DNA of 64,000 nt from Paranoxybacillus vitaminiphilus (GTDB lineage Bacteria; Bacillota; Bacilli; Bacillales; Anoxybacillaceae): positions 1 through 64,000 of the forward strand of contig NZ_QLMH01000010.1 in assembly GCF_003259935.1 (NCBI RefSeq). Reading direction: 5' to 3'. Position 1 is the stretch's first letter. Each line of letters begins with the position of its first letter. The translations under genes and the position numbers were made by a program. This document shows, piece by piece, positions 45,054 through 55,120 of the stretch. Below the pieces are notes generated by a model. That model saw only the letters and a list, made by a program, of their open reading frames with translations. It was not told the origin of the DNA and ran no database searches.

Positions 45054-45087
45054 AAAGAAAGCGATGTTGAAAAACACCGCTTTCTTA
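45054..45087 (-). terminator. Intrinsic terminator of the leucine-degradation operon
   Basis: Minus-strand AAGAAAGCGGTGTT and AACATCGCTTTCTT form a stem with a short A/T loop, with T-rich flanks on both sides, 85 bases past the acetoacetate-CoA ligase stop. Confidence 0.65.
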
Positions 45088-45169
45088 ACCAATGAATATG
45101 CGTTTCATTTTACATGTTCATCGATCGGTTGTCGCTTGCACGCCTCCGATTGTATACCTTTCAGCAACT

Positions 45170-47158
45170 TCAACTGCCGTCCATATTCTTCTTAAACTCT
45201 ACAAAGTATTGTAACGCCTTCGGATTTAATAATGAACCTAGGTTTACCGCTTTATCGACAGGCGTTCCCATTAATATTTTCTTAATTGGTATTTCCAACT
45301 TCTTGCCGTTCAGCGTTTTTGGCAGTTCTTCAACGCGAAAAATGTCATTTGGAACATAACGCGGTGAACAGTTTTCACGGATCGCTTGTTTTATACGTGT
45401 TTTTAATTCATCAGAAAGTTGTGCACCTTCTTTTAAAACGACGAATAACGGCATATATGATTGTTCACTTGTTATAGGGAGGTCCACTACTAAACTATCG
45501 ACCACTTCTGGAATGCTTTCAAGGGCATTGTATATTTCGCTCGTTCCCATTCTAATTCCGCCGCGATTAATCGTCGCATCTGAACGTCCATATATAATAC
45601 AGCTTCCTCTTGACGTCATTTTAATAAAGTCACCATGCCGCCAAATTCCAGGATATACATCAAAATAACTCTCTTTGTACCGTCTTCCATTTTCATCGTT
45701 CCAAAAATAGATGGGCATCGATGGCATTGGTTCTGTAATGACGAGTTCACCGATCTCATCAATGATTTCTTCTCCTTGATCATTATACGCTTTAACAGAA
45801 GCTCCCAGCGCACATGCCTGTAATTCACCTGCATGAACAGGCAATAACGGTGTTCCGCCAACAAATGCTGTACATAAGTCGGTTCCACCGCTCGTAGAAA
45901 ACAGCCATACGTCTTCTTTTACATTTTCATACACCCATTCAAACCCACTCGGAGGAAGCGGCGAACCCGTTGAACCGATACTTTTTAAATGAGAGAGGTC
46001 GAAATGTTCTTTCGGTTTTACTTCCGCTTTCATACACGCCGTTAAAAAACTTGCACTCGTTCCGAACACGGTCATTTTCGTTGACTCTGCAAATTTCCAT
46101 AATACATTATAATTTGGATGTCCTGGATTTCCGTCATATAATAAAATCGTTGATCCCGTTAACAACCCGCTAACAACAACATTCCACATCATCCATCCAG
46201 TCGTTGTATACCAGAAAAAGCGGTCGCCTTTTTTTAAATCCATTTGGAGGCTCAGAAGCTTTAAATGTTCAAGTAAAATACCGCCTTGGCTATGAACAAT
46301 CGCTTTTGGCTTGCCAGTTGTTCCAGATGAATATAAAATCCAAAGAGGATGATCAAAAGGAACAGGCTCAAATGTTAATGTAGCTCCCTTATATTTCGTT
46401 ATAAGATCATTCCACAATGCAGCATTTTTTAATTCATCTACATTAGGGTGTTCATGTAAGTAAGGAATAATAATCGTTTTCTGTAATGACGGAAGCTCTT
46501 CTTGGATCATTTTCACTAACTCTAGCCGCTCATAATCCTTGCCGCCGTAGCGGTATCCATCAACAGCAAACAATACTTTCGGTTCAATTTGTTTAAAACG
46601 GTCAACAACACTCATGATTCCGAATTCCGGTGCGCAGCTTGACCAAATGGCGCCAATGCTTGCACACGCCAAAAATGCCGTCAATGTTTCGTGAATGTTG
46701 GAAGCATACGCTACGATACGATCGCCGCGTTTGACCCCCAACGACTTTAAATATTCGGCAACGGCAGCCGTATTCTTTCTCAGCTCATCCCAGGTTACAT
46801 TCCCTTGAGGGCGTATCTCCGTTTCATATATAACGGCAATCTCTTCTGAAAGGTCGTGCCGGAATATATGCTCGGCATAGTTTAAGGTTGCTCCTGAAAA
46901 CCACCGCGCCCCCGGCATTTTTCTTTCCTCTAGAACCTCATCATAAGGTGTTTTCGCTTGGATATGAAAGAAATCCCATAGTGACGCCCAAAATCCTTCC
47001 AGATCTGATACAGACCATTCCCATAATTGGTGGTATGTTTGAAAGGATAGTCCCCGCGTTTCTTCCAACCATGTCATGAATTGTTTCACATTGGACTTTT
47101 CTTGCAATTGTGGCGAAGGCTCCCACAATAACTTTCCTTCCACCTTTTCTAAAGCCAT
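45170..47158 (-). CDS. aacS: Acetoacetate-CoA ligase (acetoacetyl-CoA synthetase)
   Basis: A 662-residue ATP-dependent acyl-CoA ligase. The long N-terminal ACAS-type segment, WFSGATLNYAEHIF (~88), the P-loop YSSGTTGKPKAIVHSQGG (~273), the A8-type motif RSDATINRGGIRMG (~545) and Lys in KTLNGKKLE (~625) are all present. The order and length fit acetoacetyl-CoA synthetases rather than plain acetyl-CoA synthetase. It is the last gene of the yng-type operon, where HMG-CoA lyase releases acetoacetate; activation gives acetoacetyl-CoA for thiolysis. GGGGGAG precedes the ATG. A 15-bp inverted repeat separates it from yngE. Confidence 0.9.
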   Translation of the reverse strand: MALEKVEGKLLWEPSPQLQEKSNVKQFMTWLEETRGLSFQTYHQLWEWSVSDLEGFWASLWDFFHIQAKTPYDEVLEERKMPGARWFSGATLNYAEHIFRHDLSEEIAVIYETEIRPQGNVTWDELRKNTAAVAEYLKSLGVKRGDRIVAYASNIHETLTAFLACASIGAIWSSCAPEFGIMSVVDRFKQIEPKVLFAVDGYRYGGKDYERLELVKMIQEELPSLQKTIIIPYLHEHPNVDELKNAALWNDLITKYKGATLTFEPVPFDHPLWILYSSGTTGKPKAIVHSQGGILLEHLKLLSLQMDLKKGDRFFWYTTTGWMMWNVVVSGLLTGSTILLYDGNPGHPNYNVLWKFAESTKMTVFGTSASFLTACMKAEVKPKEHFDLSHLKSIGSTGSPLPPSGFEWVYENVKEDVWLFSTSGGTDLCTAFVGGTPLLPVHAGELQACALGASVKAYNDQGEEIIDEIGELVITEPMPSMPIYFWNDENGRRYKESYFDVYPGIWRHGDFIKMTSRGSCIIYGRSDATINRGGIRMGTSEIYNALESIPEVVDSLVVDLPITSEQSYMPLFVVLKEGAQLSDELKTRIKQAIRENCSPRYVPNDIFRVEELPKTLNGKKLEIPIKKILMGTPVDKAVNLGSLLNPKALQYFVEFKKNMDGS

Positions 47159-47213
47159 TCCTACTCCCCCATATGATGATCATTAAGACTTAAGATCACC
47201 TTGATAAATGTTG

Positions 47214-47268
47214 CTTTTCCATACTGATCACTCATCTACTTTAGATTCATTGTATCAGTATGGAAAAG
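47214..47268 (-). repeat. 15-bp inverted repeat between yngE and aacS
   Basis: Perfect arms CTTTTCCATACTGAT (47214-47228) and its complement (47254-47268) around 25 bases. There is no clear T run after it, so it may be a partial terminator or an mRNA processing/stability element that sets expression of the last gene. Confidence 0.6.
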
Positions 47269-47306
47269 GTTTAAAGGTTTATTGTAAGTTTCTTGAAGTT
47301 TTTGCA

Positions 47307-48860
47307 TTAAACAGGATATACACCGTGTTTCCGTTCAGAAAATGTCGTATATTTAGACATGTATGCACTAAACCGTTTAATTAGTTCATCACGAAGCGCA
47401 TTTGGGGCAATAATACCGTCAATGACCATTTCTGAAGCGAGCCGGTAAATATCGATGTCTTTTCGGTACTCTTCCCGCTTTTGTTCAATAAATGCCGCTC
47501 TCTCCTCTTCCGGCAGCTCAGCAATTTTATTGGCATACACTGCATTCACTGCTGCTTCCGGACCCATGACAGCAATTTGTGCATGTGGAAACGCTAAACA
47601 GCAATCAGGTTCAAATGCTGGACCGGCCATCGCGTAAAGACCGGCACCATATGCTTTGCGGACAATCACGGAAATTTTTGGAACAGTTGCTTCTGACATA
47701 GCAGAGATCATTTTTGCCCCGTGACGGATGATTCCCGCGCGCTCAACTTTTGTCCCAATCATAAAGCCTGGAATATCCGCTAAGAACAAAAGCGGAATAT
47801 TGAACGCATCGCAAAGAGTGATAAACTTTGCCGCTTTATCTGCCGAATCATGAAACAGCACTCCGCCTTTCATACGCGGCTGGTTGGCAATAATGCCAAT
47901 CGGCTGTCCATTTAAACGGGCAAGGCCGGTAATGAGTTCAGGGGCAAACAGCTTCTTAATTTCACAGAAAGAATCTTCGTCGATCAATCGCTCAATCAGA
48001 TCATACATATTAAACGGCGCATTTTGATTTAGCGGAATAATCTCTTCAATTGTTTTTTCGAAAGATTTCGGCAATTTTGGTTCTGCTACCGGCGGTTTTT
48101 CACTATAGTTAGCTGGGAAGTACGATAAATATTTTCGCGCAAAAGCAATCGCTTCTTCTTCTGTCTTAACAAGAACATCGCCGCAGCCGGAAACGGTACA
48201 ATGCATGCGCGCACCGCCCATTTCTTCAAGCGTTACTTTTTCGCCAATGACCATTTCCGCCATCCTTGGGGAACCAAGGTACATCGATGCGTTCCCTTCG
48301 ACCATGATAACGATGTCGCAAAATGCCGGAATATAGGCGCCGCCTGCTGCCGATGGACCGAATAACAGACAAATTTGCGGCACTTTTCCGGAAAGTTTTA
48401 CTTGATTATAGAAGATGCGGCCTGCACCGCGGCGGCCAGGGAACATCTCAATTTGATCGGTAATTCTTGCACCGGCAGAGTCCACTAAATAAAGAATCGG
48501 ACAACGCAGTTTTTCCGCCGTCTCTTGAATGCGGATAATTTTTTCAACCGTTCTTGCTCCCCAAGAACCTGCTTTTACCGTTGAATCATTTGCCATCACA
48601 CAAACGGTTTGTCCGTTCATTTTGCCGACTCCTGTGACAACTCCGTCTGCAGGCAAACCATCAGCTAAACAGTTCGCAAAAAACGCATCCTCGAACTCAA
48701 GTCCATCGTCAAATAATAGTTTTAAACGGTCGCGAACAAACAATTTCCCTTGTTCCGCATTTTTTTGATGATATTTCGCCGCTCCGCCTTGTTTGATTTT
48801 CTTGATTTGCTCTTCCAATTTTTCTGTCAATGTTTGTTTGATTACGTCGTTTGTACTCAC
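47307..48860 (-). CDS. yngE: Methylcrotonoyl-CoA carboxylase, carboxyltransferase subunit (YngE)
   Basis: A 517-residue biotin-dependent carboxyltransferase (beta subunit, crotonase-like halves): VRDRLKLLFDDG (~43), FGPSAAGGAYIPAFCD (~155) and a second half with PGFMIGTKVERAGIIRHGAKM (~365) and YGAGLYAMAGPAF. It moves CO2 from biotin to 3-methylcrotonyl-CoA in leucine breakdown. The start is GTG at 48860, eight bases after AGGAGGG; the longer frame to 48974 lies in yngF. It works with YngH (biotin carboxylase) and YngHB (biotin carrier) from the same operon. Acetyl- or propionyl-CoA as substrate is less likely given the neighbours. Confidence 0.9.
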   Translation of the reverse strand: MSTNDVIKQTLTEKLEEQIKKIKQGGAAKYHQKNAEQGKLFVRDRLKLLFDDGLEFEDAFFANCLADGLPADGVVTGVGKMNGQTVCVMANDSTVKAGSWGARTVEKIIRIQETAEKLRCPILYLVDSAGARITDQIEMFPGRRGAGRIFYNQVKLSGKVPQICLLFGPSAAGGAYIPAFCDIVIMVEGNASMYLGSPRMAEMVIGEKVTLEEMGGARMHCTVSGCGDVLVKTEEEAIAFARKYLSYFPANYSEKPPVAEPKLPKSFEKTIEEIIPLNQNAPFNMYDLIERLIDEDSFCEIKKLFAPELITGLARLNGQPIGIIANQPRMKGGVLFHDSADKAAKFITLCDAFNIPLLFLADIPGFMIGTKVERAGIIRHGAKMISAMSEATVPKISVIVRKAYGAGLYAMAGPAFEPDCCLAFPHAQIAVMGPEAAVNAVYANKIAELPEEERAAFIEQKREEYRKDIDIYRLASEMVIDGIIAPNALRDELIKRFSAYMSKYTTFSERKHGVYPV

Positions 48861-48873
48861 GCTGAAGTCCCTC

Positions 48874-49656
48874 CTATTCCCCTTTATACACTGGCTTTCT
48901 TTTTTCCTTGAACGCCTGCAAGCCTTCAAGACGATCTTTTGTAGGGATGGTAATTTCATAGGCCATTTGTTCAAGTTTTAATCCAGAATATAAGTCCACT
49001 TCCAAGCCCCGGTTAATTGCTAATTTCGCTTGAGCGACGGCAATCGGGGCGTTTTCCACAATCTGATTGGCAATCTCGTGGGCGTTTTCCAGCAGTTGCG
49101 GCAGTGGAACAACATATTCCACTAATCCAATCCGTTCCGCTTCCGCCGCAGTAATCCGTTTTGCAGTATAGATTAACTCTTTTGCCCGTCCTGTTCCGAT
49201 AAGCCGCGGCAGACGCTGCGTTCCACCGGCGCCCGGAATAATGCCAAGCGATGTTTCTGTTAACCCCATTTTTGCTGTATCAGCAGCAATACGAATGTCA
49301 CAAGCAAGAGCCAATTCTAAACCACCGCCGAATGCGGCTCCATTCATGGCGCAAATAACCGGCTGCGGCAGTTGTTCAAATGCATGAATCGTTTCCCGTA
49401 TAAGCGATACGGTTTGCCGCACTTCTGTTTCATTCATTTGCGCCCGCTCTTTTAAATCGGCTCCAGCGCAAAATGCTTTTTCTCCAGCTCCTGTGACAAT
49501 GACACAACGTACATTTCGATTAAATTTTAACTGCTGTTGTATCTCCCTTATCTCATTAAGCATTGTTAAGGACAGTGCATTGGCCGCTTCAGGACGGTTT
49601 AATGTAAGAATGGCGACACCATTATCTAACGCGGAATAGAGTACCGATGTGGACAT
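48874..49656 (-). CDS. yngF: Enoyl-CoA hydratase family, probable methylglutaconyl-CoA hydratase (YngF)
   Basis: A 260-residue crotonase. The oxyanion-hole segments CAGADLKER (~62) and AMNGAAFGGGLELALACDIRIA (~100-121) and the catalytic Glu-bearing LGIIPGAGGTQRLPRLIG (~132) are intact. In the leucine pathway it hydrates 3-methylglutaconyl-CoA to HMG-CoA, the substrate of the next upstream gene product. AGGAGG precedes the ATG. Separated by 14 bases from yngG and 13 bases from yngE. Confidence 0.9.
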   Translation of the reverse strand: MSTSVLYSALDNGVAILTLNRPEAANALSLTMLNEIREIQQQLKFNRNVRCVIVTGAGEKAFCAGADLKERAQMNETEVRQTVSLIRETIHAFEQLPQPVICAMNGAAFGGGLELALACDIRIAADTAKMGLTETSLGIIPGAGGTQRLPRLIGTGRAKELIYTAKRITAAEAERIGLVEYVVPLPQLLENAHEIANQIVENAPIAVAQAKLAINRGLEVDLYSGLKLEQMAYEITIPTKDRLEGLQAFKEKRKPVYKGE

Positions 49657-49670
49657 GTATAAATTCCTCC

Positions 49671-50588
49671 TCAGCTAAGTTGGCATTCCGATTCATTTAA
49701 TGTCTGCAAATAATGACTGTTTAGTTTTCGGCCTATTTTTTCTTGGATAAAAAGCGCTGCTTTTACTAACAGCTCCATTTGAACTCCTGTGGCAATGCCC
49801 ATCCCGTCGAGCATATATAACAAATCATCGGTCGCTAAGTTGCCCGAAGCGCCCGGGGCATACGGACATCCTCCTAATCCCCCAAGCGCGCTGTCGAACG
49901 TCGTGATTCCCATCTCAAGCGAGGCAAGAACGTTCGCCAATGCTGTACCGCGAGTGTTATGAAAATGCATGGCCAGCTTTTCTTTTGGAAATCTCTTCAG
50001 AAATTGTTCGAGCACCTCTTGTACTTGACGCGGATTTGCCACGCCAATCGTATCGCCTAATGAAAGTTCATCAATTCCCATTTCAAATAGTTTGTCAGCT
50101 ACTTTGATTGTCTGCTCCACATCGATCGAACCTTCGTATGGGCAGCCGAAAACGGTCGAGACATAGCCCCGCACCGTTTTTCCGACTTTCTTTGCTTGAA
50201 TCACGACTTCCTGCAAAACAGGAAATGTTTCAGCAATGGATTTATTAATGTTTTTTCGATTATGCGTTTCGCTTGCAGACATAAAAACGGAGACTTCGTC
50301 TACGCCAGCCGCCAGCGCCCTTTCTAAACCTTTTAAATTCGGTACAAGAGCGGCATAAGTGACTCCTTGTATTTTCTCAATGTTTGCTGCCACCTCAGCC
50401 GCGTCGGCTAACTGCGGAATCCATTTCGGATGAACAAAAGAAGTAATTTCAATATAAGTTAATCCCGTTTTTGACAGTTGATTAATCCAAGCAATTTTGT
50501 CTTTCGTAGAAATAAAAGCCTTTTCATTTTGCAATCCGTCACGGGGGCCCACTTCTTTAATCGTGACTTGCTTGGGCCATTTGCTCAT
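49671..50588 (-). CDS. yngG: Hydroxymethylglutaryl-CoA lyase (YngG)
   Basis: A 305-residue TIM-barrel lyase that splits HMG-CoA into acetyl-CoA and acetoacetate. The N-terminal KEVGPRDGLQNE motif (~9-20), metal ligand His pair in MHFHNTRG (~228) and the signature GLGGCPYAPGASGN with the catalytic Cys (~260) are all present. I place the start at 50588 (AAGGTGG eight bases upstream); the ATG two codons earlier is also possible. It overlaps nothing but starts 13 bases after the yngHB stop region, within the operon. Confidence 0.92.
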   Translation of the reverse strand: MSKWPKQVTIKEVGPRDGLQNEKAFISTKDKIAWINQLSKTGLTYIEITSFVHPKWIPQLADAAEVAANIEKIQGVTYAALVPNLKGLERALAAGVDEVSVFMSASETHNRKNINKSIAETFPVLQEVVIQAKKVGKTVRGYVSTVFGCPYEGSIDVEQTIKVADKLFEMGIDELSLGDTIGVANPRQVQEVLEQFLKRFPKEKLAMHFHNTRGTALANVLASLEMGITTFDSALGGLGGCPYAPGASGNLATDDLLYMLDGMGIATGVQMELLVKAALFIQEKIGRKLNSHYLQTLNESECQLS

Positions 50589-50601
50589 CTTCATCCCACC
50601 T

Positions 50602-50817
50602 TTACTCAAGCTCAATTAATACATCGCCCTCGTTGACAAAGTCGCCTTCTTGTACCTTAATTTCTTTCACTGTACCGGACGTCTCTGCGGCAATCGGAAT
50701 TTCCATCTTCATCGATTCTAAAATGACCACATCCTGACCTTCTGTAACTTGTTCACCAATACTCACGACAATTTTCCATACATTACCTGCCATTGTTGCA
50801 ACTACTTGACTCATCAT
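50602..50817 (-). CDS. yngHB: Biotin carboxyl carrier protein (YngHB)
   Basis: A 71-residue biotinyl domain with the biotinylation motif ILESMKMEIPI (Lys~37) between two symmetrical beta halves. It carries carboxybiotin between YngH and YngE. The ATG at 50817 follows TGGAGG; four codons upstream another frame start lies before that signal. In many bacteria this domain is fused to the biotin carboxylase; the separate gene is the Bacillus arrangement. Confidence 0.92.
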   Translation of the reverse strand: MMSQVVATMAGNVWKIVVSIGEQVTEGQDVVILESMKMEIPIAAETSGTVKEIKVQEGDFVNEGDVLIELE

Positions 50818-50841
50818 CAATTCCTCCATTTCCTGTTTCTA

Positions 50842-52194
50842 TCATTTAACTGTTGTTTTATTTAGATATATATTTACAAAATTTGTTGTTGTATTTCCTT
50901 TTTGAAATTGAGGATGTGAAAGAACTTCTTTCAGCATTGGAATATTCGTCTTAATTCCTTCTACTTTATAGTTTTCAAGCGCCTGCAGCATACGTTCAAT
51001 CGCTTCTTGGCGGCTTTGCCCTTTCACGATTAACTTGGCAATCATCGGGTCATAAAACGGCGTTACGGTTGAGCCGCTCGTAACCGCTGTTTCATTGCGG
51101 ATATGTTCGCCGTTTGGCGTTTCAAAAACAGTAATTTTTCCAGGAGACGGGAAAAATGTTTTTGGATCTTCGGCATAAATACGCACCTCAATTGCATGAC
51201 CATCTTGTTTTATTTGTTCTTGTGTATAAGGCAGCGTTTTTCCTGCGGCAACCCGCAATTGCTCTTCAACTAAATCCAGACCGGTAATTTCCTCTGTGAC
51301 GGGGTGCTCCACTTGAAGTCTTGTGTTCATTTCAAGAAAATAGAAATTTTTTTGCTCATCAACAAGAAATTCGATCGTACCCGCGTTTGTATAGCCAATA
51401 TGCTTTGCCGCCTTCACAGCGGTTTCCCCCATTTTTCGGCGGGTTTGTTCATCCAAAAACGGAGATGGAGCTTCTTCAATGACTTTCTGGTGACGGCGTT
51501 GAATCGAGCATTCTCTCTCCCATAAATACAAGTAATTTCCGTGTTGGTCGGCGAGAATTTGAATTTCAATATGCCTTGGATTTTCAATATATTTTTCCAT
51601 ATACATCGCACCATCACCGAAGAAAGAGGCGGCGCGCTTTTGATTCCCTTCAAACGCCTTTCTCAATTCTTCTTCGTTACGGACGACTTGCATGCCGATG
51701 CCTCCACCGCCGGCAGACGCTTTTAGCATAATCGGGTAACCAATTTCCAGCGCCGTTTTTGCTGCTTCTTCCACATCAGCCAGAGGAAAAGAGATTCCCG
51801 GTACAACAGGAACTCCCGCTTCTTCCATTGTTTTCCGCGATTCAATTTTGCTTCCCATTCGCGCGATTACATCCCCTTTTGGACCAATAAAGATGATGCC
51901 TTCTTCTTCACAACGGCGGGCAAAAGCAGGATTTTCTGATAACAAGCCGTACCCGGGATGAATCGCTTCTGCTTTTGTTTCTTTCGCCACTTCTATCATT
52001 TTTTCAATGTTCAAATAGCTTTCATTGACGCGCGGCTTTCCGATTAAATAAGCTTCATCTGCCAATTGAACGTGCAGCGACTCTGCATCCGCTTCTGAAT
52101 ATACTGCGACTGTTTGAATGCCTAATTTTTTGCATGTGCGAATCACCCTTACAGCAATTTCACCGCGGTTAGCAATTAACACTTTTGAAAACAT
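50842..52194 (-). CDS. yngH: Biotin carboxylase subunit (YngH)
   Basis: A 450-residue ATP-grasp enzyme that carboxylates biotin using bicarbonate and ATP. FSKVLIANRGEIAVRVIRTC opens the protein; the glycine-rich loop MLKASAGGGGIGMQ (~158), HIEIQILADQHG and the active-site EMNTRLQVEHPVTE (~288) are intact, followed by RIYAEDP. Length equals the AccC family. The ATG at 52194 sits behind GGAGGTGAT. Acts with YngHB and YngE in methylcrotonoyl-CoA carboxylation. Confidence 0.93.
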   Translation of the reverse strand: MFSKVLIANRGEIAVRVIRTCKKLGIQTVAVYSEADAESLHVQLADEAYLIGKPRVNESYLNIEKMIEVAKETKAEAIHPGYGLLSENPAFARRCEEEGIIFIGPKGDVIARMGSKIESRKTMEEAGVPVVPGISFPLADVEEAAKTALEIGYPIMLKASAGGGGIGMQVVRNEEELRKAFEGNQKRAASFFGDGAMYMEKYIENPRHIEIQILADQHGNYLYLWERECSIQRRHQKVIEEAPSPFLDEQTRRKMGETAVKAAKHIGYTNAGTIEFLVDEQKNFYFLEMNTRLQVEHPVTEEITGLDLVEEQLRVAAGKTLPYTQEQIKQDGHAIEVRIYAEDPKTFFPSPGKITVFETPNGEHIRNETAVTSGSTVTPFYDPMIAKLIVKGQSRQEAIERMLQALENYKVEGIKTNIPMLKEVLSHPQFQKGNTTTNFVNIYLNKTTVK

Positions 52195-52213
52195 CCGAAT
52201 CACCTCCATGCCT

Positions 52214-53869
52214 TTACACTGGATTTTGTTTCAATTGTTCAATCACTTCTTTCGCTTGTTCACGAAGCTTAAATTTTTGGATTTTACCTGACGCTGTCAT
52301 CGGATAAGATTTTGTAAATTGAATATAGCGCGGAATTTTATGGCGCGAGATTTTCCCTTTGCAAAATTCACGAATTTCTTCAGCCGTAGCCGTTTCACCT
52401 TCTTTTAAAATAATCCATGCCATCACTTCTTCACCGTACTTTTCATCAGGTACTCCGACTACTTGCACATCTAAAATTTTCGGATGTTTGTATAAAAATT
52501 CTTCAATTTCGCGCGGATAAATGTTTTCTCCGCCGCGAATGATCATATCCTTTAACCGGCCCGTAATGCGGCAATAGCCGTTTTCGTCCATCACCGCCAA
52601 ATCTCCTGTATGCAGCCATCCGTCTTTATCAATCGCTTCACGTGTTGCATCTGGATTATTATAGTAACCTTTCATGACATGATAGCCGCGCGTGCATAAT
52701 TCACCTTGTACACCGCGTGGAACTTCTTTATTCGTTCCCGGTTCGACAATTTTTACTTCTACATTTGGGAGAGCGCGCCCGACCGTTTCAACACGCAGTT
52801 CAATTGGATCGTCCGTTCGCGTTTGCGTAATAACCGGAGAAGACTCCGTTTGTCCATACGCGATTGTAATCTCTTTTGCTCCCATTTTTTCCATGACCGC
52901 TTTCATTACTTCGATTGGGCAATTGGAGCCGGCCATGATGCCGGTACGAAGCGAAGATAAATCATATTTATCAAAATCCGGATCGTTCAGCTCAGCAATA
53001 AACATCGTCGGTACTCCATGTAATGCGGTACATTTCTCATCTTGTACCGTCTGCAGCACTCGTTTCGCATTGAACTCTTCAATCGGAACCATTGTCGCTC
53101 CGACAGAGACGCAGGCAAGCGTACCGAGGACGCAACCGAAACAATGAAAGAACGGTACCGGAATACATAGACGATCTTCTTTTGTTAACTTCATGCATTC
53201 CGCGATATTGCGGGCATTGTTTACGATGTTGTAATGTGTTAACATGACTCCTTTCGGAAACCCTGTCGTGCCGGAAGTGTACTGCATATTAATGACATCA
53301 TGCGGGTCCAATGAGTTCATGCGCTGATCCAATTCTTCGTCCGACACTTCTTCTGCCATTTTAATAAGGTCATTCCATGAATATGTTCCTGGATAGCGGT
53401 TTTCACCTAAAACAATGACATTGCGCAGATAAGGTAAACGTTTTGCCTGAAGTTTTCCTGGTTCGCATGTCTTTAATTCCGGAGCGATTTCATAAATCAT
53501 ATCAATATAAGAGGAGTCGCGGTATTGTTCCATGAGAATGAGCGTCGTCGAATCAGATTGCTTCAGCAAATATTCTAATTCGGCAGTGCGGTAATTTGTA
53601 TTGACGGTAACAAGCACTGCTCCCATTTTTCCCGTTGCAAACTGGCAAGCAAGCCACTCCGGCTTATTCGTTGCCCAAACAGCAATATGTTCGCCAGCCT
53701 TGATTCCAAGCTTCATCAATCCGCGGGCAACCACCCGACAATAATCATCAAACTGCTTGTACGACAGACGAAGCCCGCGGTCGGCATAGACGACCGCTTC
53801 ATGATCAGGATGCAATTTCGCTTTTTCCTCCAACAATTTTCCAACAGTAATGTTTAGTAAATCAGCCAT
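52214..53869 (-). CDS. yngI: AMP-binding acyl-CoA synthetase (YngI)
   Basis: A 551-residue medium/short-chain acyl-CoA synthetase with the P-loop [16 protein letters not shown] (~195-210), AYGQTESSP (~335), the hinge [16 protein letters not shown] (~435-450) and catalytic Lys in [10 protein letters not shown] (~530). In this operon it probably activates isovalerate or a related branched acid to its CoA ester, feeding the dehydrogenase. AAGGAGG precedes the ATG. A hairpin lies between it and yngJ. Confidence 0.92.
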   Translation of the reverse strand: MADLLNITVGKLLEEKAKLHPDHEAVVYADRGLRLSYKQFDDYCRVVARGLMKLGIKAGEHIAVWATNKPEWLACQFATGKMGAVLVTVNTNYRTAELEYLLKQSDSTTLILMEQYRDSSYIDMIYEIAPELKTCEPGKLQAKRLPYLRNVIVLGENRYPGTYSWNDLIKMAEEVSDEELDQRMNSLDPHDVINMQYTSGTTGFPKGVMLTHYNIVNNARNIAECMKLTKEDRLCIPVPFFHCFGCVLGTLACVSVGATMVPIEEFNAKRVLQTVQDEKCTALHGVPTMFIAELNDPDFDKYDLSSLRTGIMAGSNCPIEVMKAVMEKMGAKEITIAYGQTESSPVITQTRTDDPIELRVETVGRALPNVEVKIVEPGTNKEVPRGVQGELCTRGYHVMKGYYNNPDATREAIDKDGWLHTGDLAVMDENGYCRITGRLKDMIIRGGENIYPREIEEFLYKHPKILDVQVVGVPDEKYGEEVMAWIILKEGETATAEEIREFCKGKISRHKIPRYIQFTKSYPMTASGKIQKFKLREQAKEVIEQLKQNPV

Positions 53870-53881
53870 AGTTTTTCCTCC

Positions 53882-53920
53882 TTTTTTAGTACAATTCTAC
53901 GAATCTATACTAAAAAACTA
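53882..53920 (-). other. Inverted repeat between yngJ and yngI
   Basis: TTTTTTAGTA and TACTAAAAAA (one base offset) frame a ~15-base loop in the 68-base gap. It has terminator-like A/T runs on both sides but a weak stem, so it may lower expression of the downstream genes. Confidence 0.4.
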
Positions 53921-53937
53921 TGCTTTAACAACGAAAT

Positions 53938-55080
53938 TTAGCATCCTAGTTGACGGGCAATGACGATTCGCTGCACCTCGGAAGTTCCTTCACCGATTTC
54001 CATCAGCTTCATATCGCGAAGATGTCTTTCCACTTCATATTCCTTCATATATCCATAGCCGCCATGAATTTGAATCGCTTGATTGCAAATTTGAAATCCC
54101 ATTTCAGAAGCAAACAATTTCGCAAAAGCGGCTTCTTTTGTAAACGGTTTGTTGTTGTCTTTTAACCATGCCGCTTTGTAAACCATGTTTCTTGCCAATT
54201 CAATTTGCATCGCCATATCCGCCAATTTAAATTGAATGGCCTGGAACTTGGAAATCGATTGACCGAATTGTGTTCGTTCCTTTGCATACTGCAATGCTTT
54301 TTCAAACGCAGCTTGGGCAATGCCGACTGCTAGAGCAGCAATGGAAATACGTCCGCCGTCAAGCGTATATAAAAACTGCTTAAAGCCTTTTTTCGGATCG
54401 CCTAATAAGTTTTCTTTTGGTACACGTACATCTTCAAGAACAAGTTCGCATGTGTTCGAGGCACGAACCCCCATTTTGTCATAATTGCAATGGATTTTGA
54501 AACCTGGAGTATCCGTTGGAACGATAATGGCAGAGATAATATTTTTCCCGTTCTCGTCTTTTCCTGTTACCGCAGTTACAATCACTTGTCTTGCATAGCC
54601 TGCATTTGTAATCCAACATTTTTCCCCGTTAATGACATACTCATCCCCATCGAGCACGGCTCTTGTCCGCGTGCCGCCTGCATCAGAACCTGCGTTAGGC
54701 TCAGTAAGACCAAATGCTCCTAGCGTTTCCCCTTTCGCCATTGGGACAAGCCATTTTTGTTTTTGTTCTTCAGTCCCAAAATAATAAATGGGACTCGCCC
54801 CCAATGAGACAGCAGCTGCATAGCTAAGCCCTGTTCCTCCACAGGCACGACCGATTTCCTCTACAGCAACGGCATATGAGATGGTGTCGCCGCCTGATCC
54901 GCCATACTCTTCAGGAAATGGTATCCCAAGCAGACCTAGCTCCCCCATCTTTTTAAACGTTTCGATTGGAAACTTTGCGGTGCGATCCCATTCTGCTGCA
55001 TACGGTTTAATTTCTTTTTCAGCAAAATCTCTTACCATTTCCTTAATCATTTGCTGTTCTTTTGTTAATTCAAAATTCAT
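53938..55080 (-). CDS. yngJ: Acyl-CoA dehydrogenase, probable isovaleryl-CoA dehydrogenase (YngJ)
   Basis: A 380-residue FAD enzyme of the acyl-CoA dehydrogenase family. It has GAFGLTEPNAGSDAGGTRT (~127-145), the FAD motif ERTQFGQSISKFQAIQFKLADM (~268) and the C-terminal IHGGYGYMKEYEVERHLRD (~340) block. It oxidises isovaleryl-CoA to 3-methylcrotonyl-CoA and passes electrons to ETF. First structural gene of the operon, behind two palindromic operators. GGGGGAG precedes the ATG. The precise chain specificity is inferred from the neighbouring carboxylase genes. Confidence 0.92.
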   Translation of the reverse strand: MNFELTKEQQMIKEMVRDFAEKEIKPYAAEWDRTAKFPIETFKKMGELGLLGIPFPEEYGGSGGDTISYAVAVEEIGRACGGTGLSYAAAVSLGASPIYYFGTEEQKQKWLVPMAKGETLGAFGLTEPNAGSDAGGTRTRAVLDGDEYVINGEKCWITNAGYARQVIVTAVTGKDENGKNIISAIIVPTDTPGFKIHCNYDKMGVRASNTCELVLEDVRVPKENLLGDPKKGFKQFLYTLDGGRISIAALAVGIAQAAFEKALQYAKERTQFGQSISKFQAIQFKLADMAMQIELARNMVYKAAWLKDNNKPFTKEAAFAKLFASEMGFQICNQAIQIHGGYGYMKEYEVERHLRDMKLMEIGEGTSEVQRIVIARQLGC

Positions 55081-55120
55081 GTTTTTCTCCCCCTTTGTTT
55101 GAGTGAAAAATGATATTTAT

